DNA from: Pseudonocardia sulfidoxydans NBRC 16205
Lineage (GTDB): Bacteria; Actinomycetota; Actinomycetes; Mycobacteriales; Pseudonocardiaceae
Assembly (NCBI RefSeq): GCF_007989085.1
Contig: NZ_BJVJ01000017.1
Coordinates: forward strand, 1-64,000
DNA: 64,000 nt
Direction of reading: 5' to 3'
Below, piece by piece: positions 61,620-64,000 of this stretch. Numbering within the stretch: the first letter of the stretch is position 1; each line of letters starts with the position of its first letter. Under the pieces are notes generated by a model. The model worked only from the letters and a program-made list of their open reading frames with translations, was not told the DNA's origin and did not search any database. A program made the translations under genes and the position numbers.

Positions 61620-62555
61620 TCAGTCCTGCAACAGTTCCAGCGCCCGCGACAGGTCGGCCGGGTAGGGGCTCGTGAAGTCGACGCGACGGCCGTCGGCGGG
61701 GTGGGCGAAGCCGAGCTCGTGGGCGTGCAGCCACTGCCGGTCCAGGCGCACCCGCTTGGCGAGCGTCGGGTCGGCGCCGTAGGTCACGTCGCCCACGCAG
61801 GGGTGGCGCATCGCGGAGAAGTGCACCCGGATCTGGTGGGTGCGGCCGGTCTCGAGCCGGATGTCGAGCAGCGACGCCGCGCGGAACGCCTCGATCGTGT
61901 CGTAGTGGGTGACGCTGGGCCGCCCGCCCTCGACGACGGCGAACCGCCAGTCGTGGCGCGGGTGACGGTCGATGGGGGCGTCGATGGTGCCGCGGCTCGG
62001 GTCGGGGTGGCCCTGCACGACGGCGTGGTAGCGCTTGTCGACGGTGCGTTCCTTGAAGGCGCGCTTGAGCTCCGAGTACGCCGACTCCGACTTGGCGACG
62101 ACCATGACCCCGGTCGTACCGGCGTCGAGCCGGTGCACGATGCCCTGCCGCTCGGCGGCACCCGACGTCGCGACCTGGACGCCGAGCGCGGTCAGCCCAC
62201 CCACGACCGTCGGGCCCGTCCAGCCCGGGCTGGGGTGCGCGGCGACGCCGACGGGCTTGTCGACGACGACGATGTCGTCGTCCTCGTAGAGGATCCCGAG
62301 CCCCGCGACGACCTCGACGGGGCCGCTGATGGCTTCCGAGGCGTCGCGTTCGGGATCGGGCAGCTCGATCTCGAGCCAGCCGCCCGCGACGAGCCGGTCG
62401 GACTTGCCGGCGACGGCGCCGTCGACGGCGACGCGGCCGTCCTCGGCGAGCGTCGCGACGACGGTGCGCGAGAGCCCGAGCAGGCGGGCGAGCCCGGCGT
62501 CGACACGCATGCCGTCGAGGCCGTCGGGAACCGGGAGGCTGCGCAGCTCACCCAC
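61620..62555 (-). CDS. RluA/RluD family pseudouridine synthase
   Basis: A 311-residue enzyme that isomerises uridines in 23S rRNA. The N-terminal S4-like domain ([15 protein letters not shown]) is followed by the catalytic motif HRLDAGTTG near 143 and [10 protein letters not shown]. In many actinobacteria lspA lies just upstream; here there is only a short leaderless reading frame and a 40-bp palindrome. The GTG at 62555 overlaps that short frame. Confidence 0.92.
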   Translation of the reverse strand: MGELRSLPVPDGLDGMRVDAGLARLLGLSRTVVATLAEDGRVAVDGAVAGKSDRLVAGGWLEIELPDPERDASEAISGPVEVVAGLGILYEDDDIVVVDKPVGVAAHPSPGWTGPTVVGGLTALGVQVATSGAAERQGIVHRLDAGTTGVMVVAKSESAYSELKRAFKERTVDKRYHAVVQGHPDPSRGTIDAPIDRHPRHDWRFAVVEGGRPSVTHYDTIEAFRAASLLDIRLETGRTHQIRVHFSAMRHPCVGDVTYGADPTLAKRVRLDRQWLHAHELGFAHPADGRRVDFTSPYPADLSRALELLQD

Positions 62556-62583
62556 GGGCGGCGACCTGGTCGGGGGTGTTCAC
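62548..62583 (-). CDS. Possible leaderless upstream mini-ORF of the RluA/RluD gene
   Basis: An 11-codon frame from a GTG reads [11 protein letters not shown] and stops with a TGA overlapping the fourth to sixth bases of the pseudouridine synthase gene. GATAAT lies six bases before its start. It could couple translation from a leaderless mRNA into the main gene, which has only a weak ribosome site. Confidence 0.35.
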   Translation of the reverse strand: MNTPDQVAARG

Positions 62584-62589
62584 CCGGCC

Positions 62590-62595
62590 ATTATC
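62590..62595 (-). promoter_or_regulatory. -10 hexamer upstream of the RluA/RluD gene
   Basis: GATAAT on the minus strand, close to the TATAAT consensus, lies six bases before the mini-ORF GTG at 62583. Confidence 0.5.
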
Positions 62596-62677
62596 TCCGG
62601 GCCACCAGGGAGCCCTGTCGCCCGCCTGCCCGCACCCGCCGGGCCCGGACCGCCGGATCGCGACCGCCAGACGGGTC

Positions 62678-62717
62678 GTGAGTGGCGATAGTCGCTATAG
62701 CGACTATCGCCACTCAC
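62678..62717. repeat. 40-bp palindrome, copy D
   Basis: A perfect 20+20 palindrome with arms GTGAGTGGCGATAGTCGC. It differs from copy C at one paired position (T/A in place of C/G). The TGA stop of the antiporter gene lies inside the right arm. Confidence 0.82.
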
Positions 62718-64000
62718 AGGGCACGCGGCTCGTCGGTGCCGGACTCGCGGGTGATCGCGAGCCAGCGGGCGAACCGGCCGCCCCTGTCGACGGCCCGGAT
62801 CCGGTCCTCGGTGGCCCGCCGCGCCTCGGCCGTGGTGACGACGAGCAGCTGGTCGTGCTCGCGCAGCCGCGTCTCCAGGTCGGGTGTGAACGCCTTCCCG
62901 TCGCGGACGACGAGGCTGACCGTCGCCCCTTTCGGCAGCCGCAGCTCCCGCAGGTAGACCCCGCGCAGCTTCGACCCGACGGGCACGTGTACCTGCAGCA
63001 GGTCGGCGCCGAGCTCGTCGAGCGGCGCGGCGTCGACCTCGACCTCGGTCATCTCGGTCGCCTCCGCGACCCGGAGCCTCGCCGCCACCCACGGCAGGGT
63101 CGTGCCCTGCAGCAGCGTCAGCACGACGACGAGCACGAACACGACGTCGACCAGCTGCGACCCGGTCGGAGCGCCCTCGACGAGGGTGATCAGGGCCAGC
63201 ACGATGGGGACGGCACCGCGCAGCCCCGACCACGACAGGAACGCCTGTTCCCGCCAGGGGACCCGGAACGGCAGTGCCGCGGCGACGACCGACAGCGGCC
63301 GCGCGAGGACGAGCAGGACGGCGCCGGAGATCAGCGCCGGGATGACGGCGTCGCTGAGCCGCAGCGGCGACACGTAGAGCCCGAGCAGCACGAACAGGCC
63401 GATCTGGGCCAGCCAGCCGGTGCCCTCGGCGAACGACAGCACGCCGCCGCGGTGGGGCAGCCGTGAGTTGCCGAGCACGAGTGCGCAGACGTACGTCGCG
63501 AGCAGGCCCGACGCGTGCGCGAACTGCCCGCCCGCGAAGGCGAGGACGCAGACCGACATCGTCGCGAGCGGGTAGAGGCCCGTCGACGGCAGCGCGGCAC
63601 GGCGCAGCGCCCACGCCCCGGCGAGGCCGAGGGCCGCGCCGATGACCCCGCCGGCGGCCAGCTCGTAGACGACGATCGCCGGGGTCCACCAGTGGAACGG
63701 GTCGCCCGAGGCGAGCAGCACGACGGCGAGGACGACGGGGGCGTCGTTGAAGCCGGACTCCAGCTCCAGCGCACCGGCGAGACGCCGCGAGACGCCGACG
63801 TTGCGCAGCACGCTGAAGACCGCAGCCGCGTCGGTGGAGGACAGCACCGCACCCCACAGGAACGCGACCCGCCAGTCCAGGCCCAGGATCAGGTGCAGAC
63901 AGACACCGACGACGCCGATGCTCACCACGACCGACACCGTCGACAGCGCGATGCCCACCCCGAGCGAGGGGCGCACCACGTCCCACCGGGTGGTCAGCCC
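62714..64000 (-). CDS. Potassium/proton antiporter (NhaP2/CvrA-like), 5' end missing
   Basis: The visible 428 residues include about ten transmembrane segments of a CPA1-type exchanger, with LSSTDAAAVFSVLRNVGV (ion-binding Asp) and ELESGFNDAPVVLAV near the start and SGLRGAVPIVLAL later. A cytoplasmic TrkA_C-like domain (residues 330-410) follows, with LPKGATVSLVVRDGK. The frame runs off the right edge of the window, so the first one to three segments are missing. It imports protons in exchange for K+ or Na+. Confidence 0.9.
   Translation of the reverse strand, partial: GLTTRWDVVRPSLGVGIALSTVSVVVSIGVVGVCLHLILGLDWRVAFLWGAVLSSTDAAAVFSVLRNVGVSRRLAGALELESGFNDAPVVLAVVLLASGDPFHWWTPAIVVYELAAGGVIGAALGLAGAWALRRAALPSTGLYPLATMSVCVLAFAGGQFAHASGLLATYVCALVLGNSRLPHRGGVLSFAEGTGWLAQIGLFVLLGLYVSPLRLSDAVIPALISGAVLLVLARPLSVVAAALPFRVPWREQAFLSWSGLRGAVPIVLALITLVEGAPTGSQLVDVVFVLVVVLTLLQGTTLPWVAARLRVAEATEMTEVEVDAAPLDELGADLLQVHVPVGSKLRGVYLRELRLPKGATVSLVVRDGKAFTPDLETRLREHDQLLVVTTAEARRATEDRIRAVDRGGRFARWLAITRESGTDEPRAL

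Overview
The window is GC-rich, densely packed chromosomal DNA from an actinomycete. The signs are GTG starts, four-base ATGA or GTGA overlaps inside operons, many leaderless-type promoters, an NrtR-type Nudix regulator, BsaP beside bioB, a PPOX-class F420-type oxidoreductase, the TreY/TreZ trehalose route and an HTH/DUF397 locus. A Pseudonocardiaceae-like genome fits best; this is an inference from gene content, since no marker gene for the genus is present. I see no tRNA, rRNA, insertion sequence, prophage or CRISPR array.

Layout, left to right. (1) 34-258: four tandem mini-ORFs, each with its own Shine-Dalgarno sequence and each encoding the same hexapeptide M-R-N-K-S-W. This is the most unusual feature and looks like a minimal peptide-precursor array at the end of an operon whose enzymes would lie left of the window. 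(2) 0.6-3.6 kb: MFS transporter, histidine phosphatase, HIT protein, PPOX-like oxidoreductase. (3) 3.75-10.1 kb: glgX-treY-treZ, turning glycogen into trehalose. (4) 10-18 kb: Uma2-like protein, malate dehydrogenase, small membrane protein, CoA-binding protein, MetY, OsmC, pyruvate kinase with a TesB thioesterase, DUF2461. (5) 18-24.6 kb: lgt and the trp operon trpE-trpX-trpC-trpB-trpA. (6) 24.7-37.2 kb: TetR regulator, MpaB-like oxygenase and the histidine genes. A four-gene cassette (IclR regulator, CoA-transferase, MetE-like methyltransferase, divergent amidohydrolase) splits them into hisD-C-B / hisH-orf / hisA-F-I. (7) 37.2-41.6 kb: nadA-nadB-nadC running into hisD, with the divergent regulator NrtR and a candidate operator between them. 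(8) 41.6-49.2 kb: LON-domain protein, PemK-like protein, biotin genes bioF-D-B-bsaP, a methyltransferase, bioA and a PaaX-type regulator. (9) 49.3-54.1 kb: accessory stretch with an OmpA-type lipoprotein/membrane-protein pair and an HTH-DUF5753 regulator with two DUF397 proteins. (10) 54.2-64 kb: dnaE, a GT4 glycosyltransferase, membrane proteins, an RluA/RluD pseudouridine synthase and a truncated cation/proton antiporter.

Two repeat families recur between genes. One is a 40-bp, nearly perfect palindrome (four copies at 25.4, 42.9, 46.95 and 62.7 kb) with paired compensatory changes between copies. It sits at gene ends and in two cases contains the stop codon. The other is a 54-bp oriented element with 14-bp inverted arms and a constant 26-bp centre (two copies after trpA, three in tandem at a 62-bp period between hisB and hisH).

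Most central-metabolism operons are translationally coupled. Many first genes show a TANNNT hexamer 6-9 bases before the start codon, which predicts leaderless transcripts.
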